From positions 32,571,501 to 32,635,500 of the forward strand of contig JAYKKT010000091.1 of assembly GCA_036023115.1 (NCBI GenBank): 64,000 nt of DNA, read 5' to 3'. The notes under the pieces are model-generated. The model was not told the origin of the DNA, did no database searches, and saw only the letters and a program-made list of their open reading frames with translations. A program made the translations under genes and the position numbers. This document shows, one piece after another, positions 49,051 through 60,500 of the stretch (position 1 is its first letter; every line of letters starts with the position of its first letter). The stretch is from Brasenia schreberi. Taxonomy: Eukaryota > Streptophyta > Magnoliopsida > Nymphaeales > Cabombaceae.

Positions 49051-51939
49051 ATTTGGATATGGACGAATGCGGGGGGTAAGGTAGCTAGTCCTATGTAATA
49101 AGATTCATATTGGTTCTTCGAATATCGGAACATTATCCGGTAAGCTAATGGAGGTGGTAGATACTATGATTCGGAGAAAGATTCATATTCTATTTTTACA
49201 AGAGACAAAATGGGTTGGAGAAAAAAAAAGGAGATAGAGGATATAAGTTTTAAATTATGATACTTAGGTAAAGAAAAGGCTCGAAATGGAATTGGTATTA
49301 TCATAAATAAAGATTTAAAGGACAGTATACTAGACATACAATGATATGGTGACCGAATCATGACGTTGAAATTAGTGTTAGGAGCAGAGATTTTGAATAT
49401 AGTTTGTCCTTATGCACCCGAAGTAGGAGTAAAAGATAGTATAAAGATAACTTTTTGGGAAGAGTTAGATAAGGCGATTCACAAGATTCCACAAAGGGAG
49501 ATGATTTGTTTAGGAGGAGACTTAAATGAACATGTCGGTAAAGAGGCATTAAGATATCAATGGATTAATGAAAACTTTGTTTTTGGGGATATAAATGAGG
49601 AAGGTTGGGAGATTTTAAATTTTGCTATGGCATTTGATCTCTTTATAATCAATACAATATTCAAAAAAGAGATGAACATTTAATTACTTATAAGAGTGGC
49701 TTATCACAAACACAAATTGATTACTTTATTTTTAGAAAAAAAGATAGAGCGTGTTGTAAAGATTGCAAGGTAATTTCAGAAGAAAGCTTAACCACCCAAT
49801 ATTGACTTTTAGTTATGGATTTACAAATAAAAAAATGGACAAAGAAGAAAAGAGGACATCGAACTATTCGGTCTAAATGGTGGAACCTCAAAAGCCATAA
49901 AGAAGATATATTTAAACAGAAAGTCCTTCAAGGAGATGTTTGGAATTATGTTGGTACACCCTATGATATGTGGAACAATATGGCTATACATATTAGGAAA
50001 GTGGCGACAGATGTGTTAGGTGTATCTAAGGGAGGTGTAAAGTAGTGCAATAAAATCAAGGCAAAGAGAGCATGTTACAAATTACATTATGTTAAGAAAT
50101 CTAGTGAAACTTTAGAGGCTTATAAGAAAACAAAGAAGGAAGCAAAAAAGGTCGTGAGTGAAGCAAAAACTAAAATTTAGGAGGATTTATATAAAAAACT
50201 CAACTTAAAAAAGGATGCAAGAGATATTTTTAGGATAGCTAGAGCTAGAGATAAGAAAACTAAATATCTTAATTATGTTAGATGCATTAAAGACGAGGAT
50301 GAAAAAATTCTAGTGGCAAATGATGATATAAGAAATAGATGAAAAAACTATTTTTATAAGCTTTTTAATGAAAATAAAGATGTTAGTATTAGATTAGGAG
50401 AGTTAGGTAAATAAGAAAAGTATATAAACCACAATTTCTACTGACGTATTAAAAAGATTGAAGTCAAAGAGACTCTTAAACATATGAAGGGTGGTAAATC
50501 GGTTGGACCAGATAATATTCTTATAAATGTATGGAAAATACTGGGACAAATAGGAATCACTTAGCTCACAAGACTATTTAATGAAATATGGAAAAACCAA
50601 AAGATGCCCGAGGAATGGAGAGTAAGTACACTTATACTCATATATAAGAATAAGGGAGACATTGAAAATTGTGTGAATTAACGAGGTATCAAGTTAATGA
50701 GCTATACTATGAAATTGTGGGAAAGAATTATTGAACGTAGGTTAAAACAAATATTAAGTACAAAAGAGAACCAATTTGGATTCATGTAAGGTAGATCTAC
50801 TGTTGAAGTGATTCACCTTTTGAGACGTCTTATGAAACATTTTAAAGCAAAAAAAAAAGACCTTCAAATGATATTTATTGATCTAGAAAAAGCTTATGAT
50901 AGGGTACCGATGAAGGTTCTTTAGAGAACTTTGGAAAAAAGAGGTATCCCATTGATATACATTAACCTTATAAGAGACATGTATGATGGTGCAAAAACAT
51001 GTGTGAGGACTCATGAAAGAATGATAGACTTCTTTGAAGTTAATATTGGGTTATATCAAGGATCAACTTTAAGTCCATACTTATTTATAATAGTGATTGA
51101 TGAGTTAACAAAACATATTCAAGATGAAGTACCTTGGTGTATGTAATTTGGAGATGACATTGTATTAGTGAAGGAGTCTAAGGAAAAAGTTAATAGAAAA
51201 TTGGAACTATGTAGAGAAACATTAGAAAGCAAAGGCTTCCGACTAAGTAGAACAAAGACAAAATATATTAAATATATGTTTGATCATTTGGTTACTTCAT
51301 AGGACATAAAAATTAAAATTGACACACATTGCATGCCTCAAAAAGAAAGTTTTAAATACCTGGGATCAATTTTCAAAGTGATGGAAGAATTGATGGAGAT
51401 GTTACTTATAGAATTAATGTTGGTTTGTTAAAATGGAGAGGAGCATCAGGTATTCTTTGTAATAAAAAGATATCATTAAAGTTAAAAGGTAAATATTATA
51501 GAGCAACAATTAGGCCTCTCATGTTTTATGGTTTTGAGTATTGGGCAGTTGATTATCAACATGTATAAGAGATGTCTGTGACAGAAATGAAGATGTTGAG
51601 ATAGATGAGTGGTCATACAAGAAAAAACTGTATACATAATGAGGTTATTAGAAACAAATTAAGAGAGGATAAAATGATAGAATATCATTTAAGATGGTTT
51701 GGACATATAGAAAGAAAATCAAAAGAAGAACGTGTAAGAAGGTATGAAAAACTAAATTTAGAAAGTATTAAAAAAGCTAGAGGACGACTACAAAAGTGTT
51801 GAAAAGAAACAATAAAGAATGATCTCGCTTATTGTGAGTTAACTGCTAACATGACACGCGATAGGGATCTATGAAAACAAACAATCCATGTAGCCGACCC
51901 CGTCCAGCATGGGAAAAAGCTTAGTTGTTGTTGTTGTTG
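49051..51939 (+). mobile_element. RTE LINE, nearly full coding length, inactive (copy F)
   Basis: Starts inside the 5' leader (GGACGAATGCGGGGGG, matching 1,255 onward of copy A), runs through the endonuclease (GGDLNEHVGK, about 49,515), the reverse transcriptase ([11 protein letters not shown], about 50,870; FGDDIVL, about 51,150, where the family has FADD) and ends GACCCCGTCCAGCATGGG with (TTG)n. Stops at many places. No leader tandem repeat is kept. Confidence 0.9.
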
Positions 51940-52279
51940 AATTCTTTATCATAATTTCATGGTATAACTCATTAACTTGATACCTCTTATTTAAGATGAT
52001 TAATTTGAAAATTGATTAAAATTGCTTTAACGGAGTATTACAATTCAAATCAATGAAAATAATTTAAAAGGAGTTTGGTTAGTCGAGATCATGTGAACGG
52101 CTGAAATCTTGTCACGTATGCCCTTCAACCGTGAGCCACTCCCTTGCTGACGTGGTAGATAACAATCAGGACCGCTCATCAAGAAACCCAGCTGACGTGT
52201 CGTATGCCAGTTGCCACCACCCTTATCACTTACTGAGAAGTTCCTACGAAGCGTTCTCTCTCTCTTTCTCTCTCTCTCG
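51940..52279 (+). promoter_or_regulatory. psbX promoter with two ACGT motifs
   Basis: TGACGTGG at 52,148-52,155 and TGACGTGT at 52,193-52,200 are ACGT-core (G-box/ABRE-like) sites, in the same orientation and 45 bp apart, within 135 bases of the ATG. A CT-rich leader (52,256-52,279) touches the start codon. Such sites bind bZIP factors and suit a light-responsive photosystem gene; function here is inferred. Confidence 0.5.
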
Positions 52280-52627
52280 ATGGCTTCGGCGTCGTCTCTC
52301 TTCGTCGCGCTACCCATCGGCGCGGTCAGCAAGCCGGCAGTGTCCCCGCGTTTCCAGGCACTTCCAGTCCGGTGCAGTGGTCGGAACACGGTGGGATCTA
52401 CCGCTTCCCGCACCGGCGGCAGCAAGAGGGTGGCAGCGGAGAGGCTTACGGCTTTGGCCTTGGCTGCGGCGATGGTTGTGCCGGAGATTGCGGAGGCTGC
52501 GCAGCCTGGATTATCCCCGTCGCTCAAGGACTTCCTCTTCAGCATCCTTTCCGGCGGCGTGGTTGTTGGAGCCATCATCGGTGCTGTCATTGCCGTTTCC
52601 AACTTCGACCCCGTCAAGCGGAGCTAA
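52280..52627 (+). CDS. PSBX: Photosystem II subunit PsbX, nuclear-encoded precursor
   Basis: A single-exon, 115-residue protein. PsbX is a small one-helix protein of the photosystem II core near cytochrome b559, imported into plastids and the thylakoid. The first part ([14 protein letters not shown]..., Ser/Ala/Arg-rich, few acidic residues) is a plastid transit peptide. [17 protein letters not shown] (about 58-74) is a thylakoid-transfer hydrophobic region ending in an AEAA cleavage motif. The mature protein starts [19 protein letters not shown], followed by a single membrane helix and the diagnostic SNFDPVKRS end. Length matches the Arabidopsis precursor (about 116). GC content is well above its surroundings, as usual for this gene. 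The ATG at 52,280 is the first in the CT-rich leader. Confidence 0.95.
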   Translation: MASASSLFVALPIGAVSKPAVSPRFQALPVRCSGRNTVGSTASRTGGSKRVAAERLTALALAAAMVVPEIAEAAQPGLSPSLKDFLFSILSGGVVVGAIIGAVIAVSNFDPVKRS

Positions 52628-53660
52628 GGAAAAACATCTCTCTGCGAAGTCCATTTCTTGCTTCTGCATCTCATTTACTGCCTTTTTGATTTTTACAACA
52701 TTTTCTTACTTGTTCATGTTGAATTCTTAGTATGATGCTATATAGATTTGAAATCTATACGAATCGAAATGTATGTCTGAACCTTTCTTTATGTAAATCC
52801 ATATATGCATGTCTCTGCAGAATCAGAATCTCTATCTTCCTCTGCAACCATGGCAGCATGTTTAAGGTTCATTCTTGAAATGTGAGATCAGTAAACAATT
52901 TTGGCCAATGAAGAAAGCATTCAGATTGTCTCCCATTGCACCAAAAAAAGAAAAAGATACAAAAGGATCCGCGGTTGATTTCCTTCCTTGATGTTTTAGT
53001 TCGTTAAGATTGCCAAAGTCCAAGGCGGCGCGGTGCACTAGCTGTGGATCTTCCATATGGTTTTCCCGACTTCTTTCCTCAAAGCAGCAGCCGCTCTCTC
53101 TTTATGAAGGGTTCTCGATGTGCTGTATGGGCTTTCCTCAAGCTGTAATAATTATCCAAAGATTGAGATCCATGGCGTCATTTTAGGCTTCAAATAAAGC
53201 TGAATCTGCTGAATCAGGGGAGTTAAATTCAGCTGGATGCGTTAGTTTATAACCAAAGTTAGGACATTTCGATTTCAGCAAATTGTGAGCCATGAATGAA
53301 TGAAGATATAACTCCTTTTGAAGATCCGGAGGAGCGATTCTTGGCAACCCTTGGACAAAGCTTGTGGGAGAACCGAGAATGCTTCAAACAAGAGTTGGAC
53401 ATATGTGGCAGGTTTGGCAACCTGTTTGAACATCTAAGGTATTGGTGGCAACCGGCATGGGTTTGGCAAAGTTGGGCCATAATGAATTACAAGAATTCAC
53501 AATGTATATCACTTAAGAATAATCCGAGCTTGATGACAAGACAAGTCAGTCAACAATAATTTAAATTTAAACATCATAATTGTTATTTATATAATTCCGC
53601 TCATGTAAGGATCACCCTTGCATTGTCGGTCCCAAGCTCGAATAAAGGAGGAGGGTTGTG
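52628..53660. other. 3' region of psbX and intergenic
   Basis: An 87-codon plus-strand frame (53,296-53,559, EERFLATLGQSLWENRECF) looks protein-like but has no domain I recognise; it could be a relic of a transposon gag. Otherwise no gene. Confidence 0.35.
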
Positions 53661-54878
53661 TTAGGCTTCCGACAACCAACGTAAAACTTCGTCGGATTTT
53701 TATCACATAGATTACAAAAATTATGAGTGCGTCCCCGCCTAGCGACGTGCTGTAGAGTTCGAATGCAGTAATAAGTAAACAAGAGTCACTACATTTTCGC
53801 CCGAATGTAATAAATCAATTGCAGAAAGGGTTGTTACATCATGGAGGGGTGTGGGGGTAATGAAGCTGGTCCTAGATAATAAGATTCGTATTGGTTCTTG
53901 GAATATCAAAACATTATCCGATAAGCTAATGGAGGTGGTAGATACTATGATTCGGAGAAAGATTCATATTCTATATTTATAAGAAACAAAATGGGTTAGA
54001 AAAAAAACAAAGGAAATAGAAGATAGAGGTTTTAAATTATGGTACTCAGGTAAAGAAAATGCTCGAAACGGAGTTGGTATTACCATAAATAAAGATTTAA
54101 AGGATAATGTAGTACAACGATATTGTGACCGAATCATGACGTTGAAATTAGTGTTAGGAGCAGAGATTTTGAATATAGTTTGTGCTTACGTACCCCAAGT
54201 AGGACTAGAAGATAGTATAAAGACAACATTTTGGAAAGAGTTAGATAAAGTTGATTCAAAAGATTCCACAAAGGGAGATGATTTGTTTAAGAGACTTAAA
54301 TGGATATGTCGGTAAAGAGACATTTTCATAATCAAGAGATTCATGAAAACTTTGGTTTTGGGGATATAAATGAGGAAGGTAGGGAGATTTTAAATTTTGC
54401 TATGGCATTTGATATCTTTATAGTCAATACAATCTTCAAAAAAATGAGAACATTTAATTACTTATAAGAGTGGCTTATCACAAACACAAATTGATTACTT
54501 TATTTTTAGAAAAAAAGATAGAGCGTGTTCTAAAGATTGCAAGGTAATTTCAGGAGAAAGCTTAACCACCCAACATCGACTTTTTGTTATGGATTTACAA
54601 ATAGAAAAATGGACAAAGAAGACAAGAGTACATCGAACTATTCAAACTAAATGGTGGAACTTCAAAAGTGAGAAAGAAGATATATTTAAACATAGTCCTT
54701 CAAAGAGATGTTTGGAATTATGTTGGTACACCCTGTGATATGCGGAACAATATGGCTATACATATTAGGAAAGTGGTGAAAGATGTGTTAGATGTATCTA
54801 AGAGAGATATACCGGCACAAAAAGAAGCTTGGTGGTGGAGTGAAGTAGTGCAAAATAAACATGTTACAAATTACATTA
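53661..54878 (+). mobile_element. RTE LINE, 5' part only, cut off by a MITE (copy G)
   Basis: Starts TTAGGCTTCCGACAACC like copy A, has one leader unit (not two), endonuclease pieces, and continues to TTACAAATTACATTA (54,864-54,878), the equivalent of about 2,314 in copy A. There the sequence changes to a MITE, and the reverse transcriptase half does not follow. Confidence 0.85.
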
Positions 54879-55130
54879 GTATATATTATAGTTCATGCCC
54901 AAATCAATTCATGCTTAAACATGCTTTTAAAGTGATCAAAATTCAAATCTTAAAAAAAAAAAAACATTCATATAAATGTGTCTGGTACAAGTGGTATAAG
55001 TTGTCTTTTGAAGATTGAACGGTTAAGATCTTTAAGAATGTTTAAGCATATATCCTTGAAATCTTTGAGAATGTTTAATTATATATCCATATGCACATAT
55101 ACTAATATATATATATATATATGTGTGTGT
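54879..55130. mobile_element. MITE related to the one at 35,132
   Basis: Contains TTCATGCTTAAACATG near its left end and, near its right end, GATTGAACGGTTAAGATCTT and AGAATGTTTAAGCATATA, which match the arm of the 35,132 element. A poly-A tract (54,952-54,963) and a (TA)(TG) tract (55,108-55,134) are included. Its left edge coincides with the loss of LINE copy G. Confidence 0.55.
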
Positions 55131-55134
55131 GTGT

Positions 55135-57538
55135 AAGCACCCCGTTTTTGTCCTCTATGTTGGAGAAAAGAGAACCCAAATTGTACTTGAGGCCCATTAT
55201 GTTTTGGATCAGGAATGGGTATAGATATACCCATTACCGACCTGCCACATTGCCATCCCAATTTGGAACAGCTCAGGATAGAACTGAGAGACTTGGACCC
55301 GAGGTGACCATGAGTTGGACTTTGATCCTGAGGCCTATTCTCGGTATTGAGTTGCACAAAGAGAAGTATCTGGTGAATGAAACTTTTACTAACATTCATC
55401 CTTCATATTAGGCTAAACCTCCCTAAATCTAATCATGATGATTTATTTACTTTGAAGATTAAATTGTGCTTTTATTATGATTTATATTGTTACTCGTAAC
55501 TTTTCATTGGTGACAATGAGAAGTTGATCAACATGCTGATTAATAGTGAACTTTTGTTTTGCTGATCTGCTCAAGATTACCCGGAGAAATACTGTGGTTA
55601 ACCAATTCGCTTGATAAATTAAGCAGGATTTGTGGATCGGGATCTTCCCATAGGATTAAAGAGCATAAGATGAGCTGATATGTTCCTCAGGCCACTTTAG
55701 CACATACAACACTTAAAAAACCTTCTACAGTTAGAACTTTGAATCTGTTACTAAGCCTTAGCAGATTCAATCTGGTTCAAGGCAGATCATTGCCGGACTA
55801 TGCTGAAAGTTGAACATGCCAGAGCAACTGTAGGGAGCAAGAGCACTTGTGCTATAGCCCGACATCGTTCTGTGTCCTATTTAATTCTCACGCATTTCAA
55901 GGTAGATTCACGATGAATTATATCTCCTTTAAAGAACTTTTAAGCAGCTAACGTGACTGAATATAATCAGCTCATTAAGCAAGTTGAGTGACTTAATATG
56001 ATCTACACATTCAGCAGGATGTGTGGCTCAATATGATCCACTCAATAAGCAAACTACGTGACAAAATATAGTCCAGGCTAAGCTTAATATGGTCCACCAC
56101 TAGTTGGTAAACTGACTTTAAAAAAAAAAATCTAACAGAGGATGGGTTTAGTGGCCCTGCAGCCAAACCTCAATTTTGTAACCCTACCTTGTCACGGGCG
56201 ATAATTTGCGCTGGAATGATCAGACTATATACCATTTCGGAATCTCCTAAGGACAGAAATTACGTTGCACTAGTATTAGCTAAATTGAGCACCCTGTGAA
56301 GTAATAAACCACCCGACAGGTTTCCTTCTCGAGCTCATAGAAAATCTTGCAATCTGGGATCAGTCAGGCCTAAATCTATCTTAGCAACCAAAGCTAAAAA
56401 CATTATGCATATATTCAGATACCTGTGAAACTTTTATGGGATCTGTTAATAAATGTTTATAATGCACTACATCAGTAACAAATTGCAGTTGACAACATAT
56501 AACACAAAAACAATATATATACATAACTTTCATCGTTTAGAAGTATCACTTCTTATGACCATTGTGTAAAGTTTAAATAGTTCTCATATATTGTGATTAT
56601 GCAATAATTAAACAATAGGATTGACCGGGATCAAGATTTCCCTATGCAAACAGCAATGTCATCATCCAGTACTCATACTATTTCCACCGACATATTCAAA
56701 TAACGCATTGCTTCTAATTCTCAAAGTACGCCTCTGTGAAACATCTCAATCCACGGATCTATTAGGAACTATATCAATATTCACACAAACTCCCCTTCTT
56801 TTCCTTGAAAGCCACGGCTCTCCTGGTTAGGTAACTCAAAAGAACCTTCAAGTCAAAAACTCAAAGGTCACCAGTTCAATATCTCCAGATGCACATCTGG
56901 CAGGGGGTTTGCTTGCAATGGAAAAAGCTTCTTTTCCCTTCAAAAGCATTAATTTTCTAACCAACATGGTGATTTGTCCTTCCAAGAAGATGATGAAACT
57001 TTGTTGAGTTCCATGACGTTCTTATTCCGCTCTTCCGTGTTATTTCTTGTTTTAGAAAATACTCTACAAAAGAGTTTTTAATGAACATATGAATTTGTTG
57101 CAGAGTCAATAACTTTCTGAGCCTTTAATGATTGTGATAAGAGTAAACTGGTTGAATGTTTTTCACATAGAATCACACAGAGGGTCAATACCGAAGTCTT
57201 ATCAACCGCAACCTATACTGTGCGAACATAAATGAGCCCATCATAAAATAACTTTGGAATGACATCCAACAAGACAACTCGCTTCAAATTCACAAATTTG
57301 ATTTGACTGATATCTTCAAAATGAAGAACCATTTCTGTGATCGTAATAGTTCACGTCCAACAAAAGGTTATACATTTAAAAATCAAGCAAGTGAAAAACG
57401 CGAAAGAAGCCTCATCTATTGTACCGACGTGTCAAGAGAATTCAAATTGTTAACTTTAAGAACATGAAAGGATAGCCAGGAAGAAAGTAAGTTGATTTAT
57501 GAAGTTGATACGTACATACACTAAGAGATGCATGCCGT
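55135..57538. other. Intergenic, no gene recognised
   Basis: About 2.4 kb with only short frames. A SINE-like stretch with CACCAGTTCAATATCTCC lies at 56,823-56,930. The part near 57,538 will include the CLPP4 3' untranslated region. Confidence 0.4.
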
Positions 57539-60500
57539 TCAGAATATCTCATCATCAGGAATTTCCGGCCTCAAGAACTTTTGTGGGTCTTTCAGTATCT
57601 CTTCATAGTTCAACTTTGGTTTAACTCTTTCTGGCACTGGCATGATCGGAATAATAGCATCTCTATCAATGACAGCATCTACGATACCATATTCTACAGC
57701 TTCGATTGGAGACATGTAACGATCGCGGTCAATATCTTTCTCGACTTGTTCAAAGGATCTCCCCGTAAAACCAGCAACAATTCTGGTGACATTTTTTTTG
57801 TTGTACATGATTTCCCTTGCCTGGATTTCCACATCAATTGCCTGCCCACTTGCACCTCCTAATGGCTGGTGCATCATTATCCGGGTATTTGGCATGGCAA
57901 ACCGCTTGCCTTTTGTGCCACCTCCTAGGATGATTGATGAAGTTGATGCCGCAATTCCAAGAGCAATTGTGGAAACATCGGCTCTTACAAGCTGGATCAC
58001 GTCATAAATTGCCATGGTAGCACTGGAAAGCGAACAAGCAACAATCTATTACTTGCCAAAATGGAAACATACAAGGAAAATTCCAAATGCCAGTCCACCA
58101 TAAAAACCATAGGGGCTCAGAAAACCCAAATGCGTAACCGAAAAGCAAGAATATTTAAGTCCCTGGTTGCCAGCATGATAATAAACCCAGAAACTATAAT
58201 CCAAATAGATGGGCTCGCTATGTTACATAGCAAGTTTTCTAAGTAAGTCAGTGATCAAGAAAATAGAACTATAGATATCGAGCAAGATCCAATTTAGCCA
58301 GGTAAGTTCTACATCTCAGACAAGAAAAGGATGCAGATACGTCCTATAACATAGTTTGTTAATGATATCATCATTCACATAAAAGAAAGAAGGAACACTT
58401 TCCAGCTCAATGAAAAGATGGACATTAATAGCACGTAAACATTTCAGACCAAATGAAGGAAATTTTAAGAAGAAAACAACACTGAACCATTTAAAATTAA
58501 AACTGAGGAGATTTCTCCAGTGCATAGCTTAATGGAGTATGCTAAAGTGCCTCTTTCACATATACCTGTAAAAAATCTCACCATCCAACAATGACTAGAA
58601 AAACCTACAAAAGTCACACCATGACTAGCAAAAGACAATGTAGGCAACCAATCAGAAGCTTCATATTCAAGTTGAAGCATCGCCAATTATGATATCATGA
58701 GTGGATCCCATATTCAGGCTGTGAGAATCTGCTCAAATGCTAGTATCATAGTTTGAGAGAAAAGTTTCTATCACAGTTTATTCCAGTATTACCACTTTGT
58801 ATCGTAATACGGCCTGTATCGCACCGTATCATACACATATTGTACGATAAGGTGCGTATGAGGGACCCTTATAAAGGGTCCCCGGCCGAACGAAAACTCA
58901 CGTTTTTCACGGGTTTCCTCTCTCCCTTTGAGTTTTTCAAGCTCCCTAAGAGCCGTTTTTCGCCTCCTTGGTCTTCAAAGCTCTAAAATCGTGCCCTACG
59001 GTGTCCGTGCAAGCCTCCAAACTCGGATTTAGGTATATTTTTAATATTTTTTCTATTTTTTTCTTTTTCTATTTGTTGTTTTTTGTGTTATTTCATTTAT
59101 TTATTTTTTGAATGACAAAATATGAAGTTATTAAGTGTGTGTATATGATTTTTATTGCATTCATGAAGTGGGAGGCACTCCATTTGAGTGTTATTTGAAG
59201 ATCGGGAGATTTACAAAGTGCTTTTATTTTTAGGTTTTTGTTTGAATTAAAGTACTCCATTGAGATGGCAGGAAGGGGTGGTAGAGACTCCCATTATCGG
59301 TCTGATGATCCGGCATGGCAGTGGGGTATACCAATTGACGGTTCTAGGTTAAAGATTAGATGCTTATTTTGTGAAAAGGTGGTTAATAGTGGAATTTCAA
59401 GGTTGAAACACCACCTAGCAGGGACCAGGAAAAATGCTTTTCCATGCACAGGCAGAGTTAGAAGTTTGCCAGAAGGTATTAAATGACAATGCCTGCAAGA
59501 AAGGAGACAACAAAAGGATGATTTCGAGATGGTTGAAGAAGTTGATGATACTACTGCCACTGGATTTGGATTCATTGATAGTTTGCCTTCAGATGGTAGA
59601 ACAGAGGTTGGTAGTAGCAGTTCATAAGTACTTAGCAGGAGAAAGAGGGTTGCTGCAGACTTTGGCGGTGGTAGAAGAGGAAGTTCAGCAAGGAATAGAG
59701 AAAGAGCTTCTTCTAGCATACATTCATTTTTTCCTCCTTCCACTACACCTGGTGCTCAACCTGGAATTCGTGCTGCTATGACTTCATAACAACTGCATGA
59801 TCAGGCAGACCTTGCAGTGGGGAGATGGTTTTATGATGCATGCATTCCATTTAATGCAACAAATGGTTTTCATTTTCTAGCAACGGCAGATGCAATTGCT
59901 AACATTGGTCCAGGATACAGGATACCCTCTTATTAGAAATTGAGAGGGAAGATATTAGATCAGATCATCATTGAAGTGCAAGAATACTGTTCGACTTTGA
60001 GACAGTCGTGGAAGGAAACATGATGCACTATCATGACAGATGGATGGACAGATAGGCGAGGAAGGACATTGCTAAATTTTCTTATATATTGTCCTAAAGG
60101 ACTTATGTTTATGAGATCTTTAGATATGTCAAAAGAGACATACTATAGATATCTTACGGGAAGAATTTGATAAGGTTATACAAGAGGTTAGGCTAGAAAA
60201 TGTAGTCCAATTGATTATAGATAATGAAGCTAACTATAAAGCAGTTGGGATGGACTTAGCTGATATTTATAGGACTTTCTACTGGACACCATGTGCAACT
60301 CATTGTTTAGATCTCATCCTTAAGGACATTCGTGAGATGGATGAAATAAAGACAACAACTGAGTTTTGCCAAGATATTACAAAATTCATTTACAACCATG
60401 CATTTGTTTTGTGTATGATGAAGAGATATACAGAAGGTGCATAGCTTCTTCGAACAGCTGCAACTCGGTTTGCAACAAACTTCTTATCTGTACAGAGTAT

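Noticed and set aside
52045..52617. 190-codon frame antisense to psbX
   Set aside because: Shadow of the GC-rich psbX coding sequence on the other strand; low-complexity product.
52131..52730. 199-codon frame overlapping psbX on the same strand
   Set aside because: Out-of-frame reading of the psbX gene and leader, Arg/Ser-rich as expected for such a shadow.
55121..55411. 96-codon frame with opposite 106-codon frame
   Set aside because: Repeat-derived sequence with a microsatellite start; no recognisable domain.
57539..58022. Plastid-genome clpP insertion
   Set aside because: The product is ClpP4-like with a transit peptide exon and a nuclear intron, not the plastid-encoded ClpP1.
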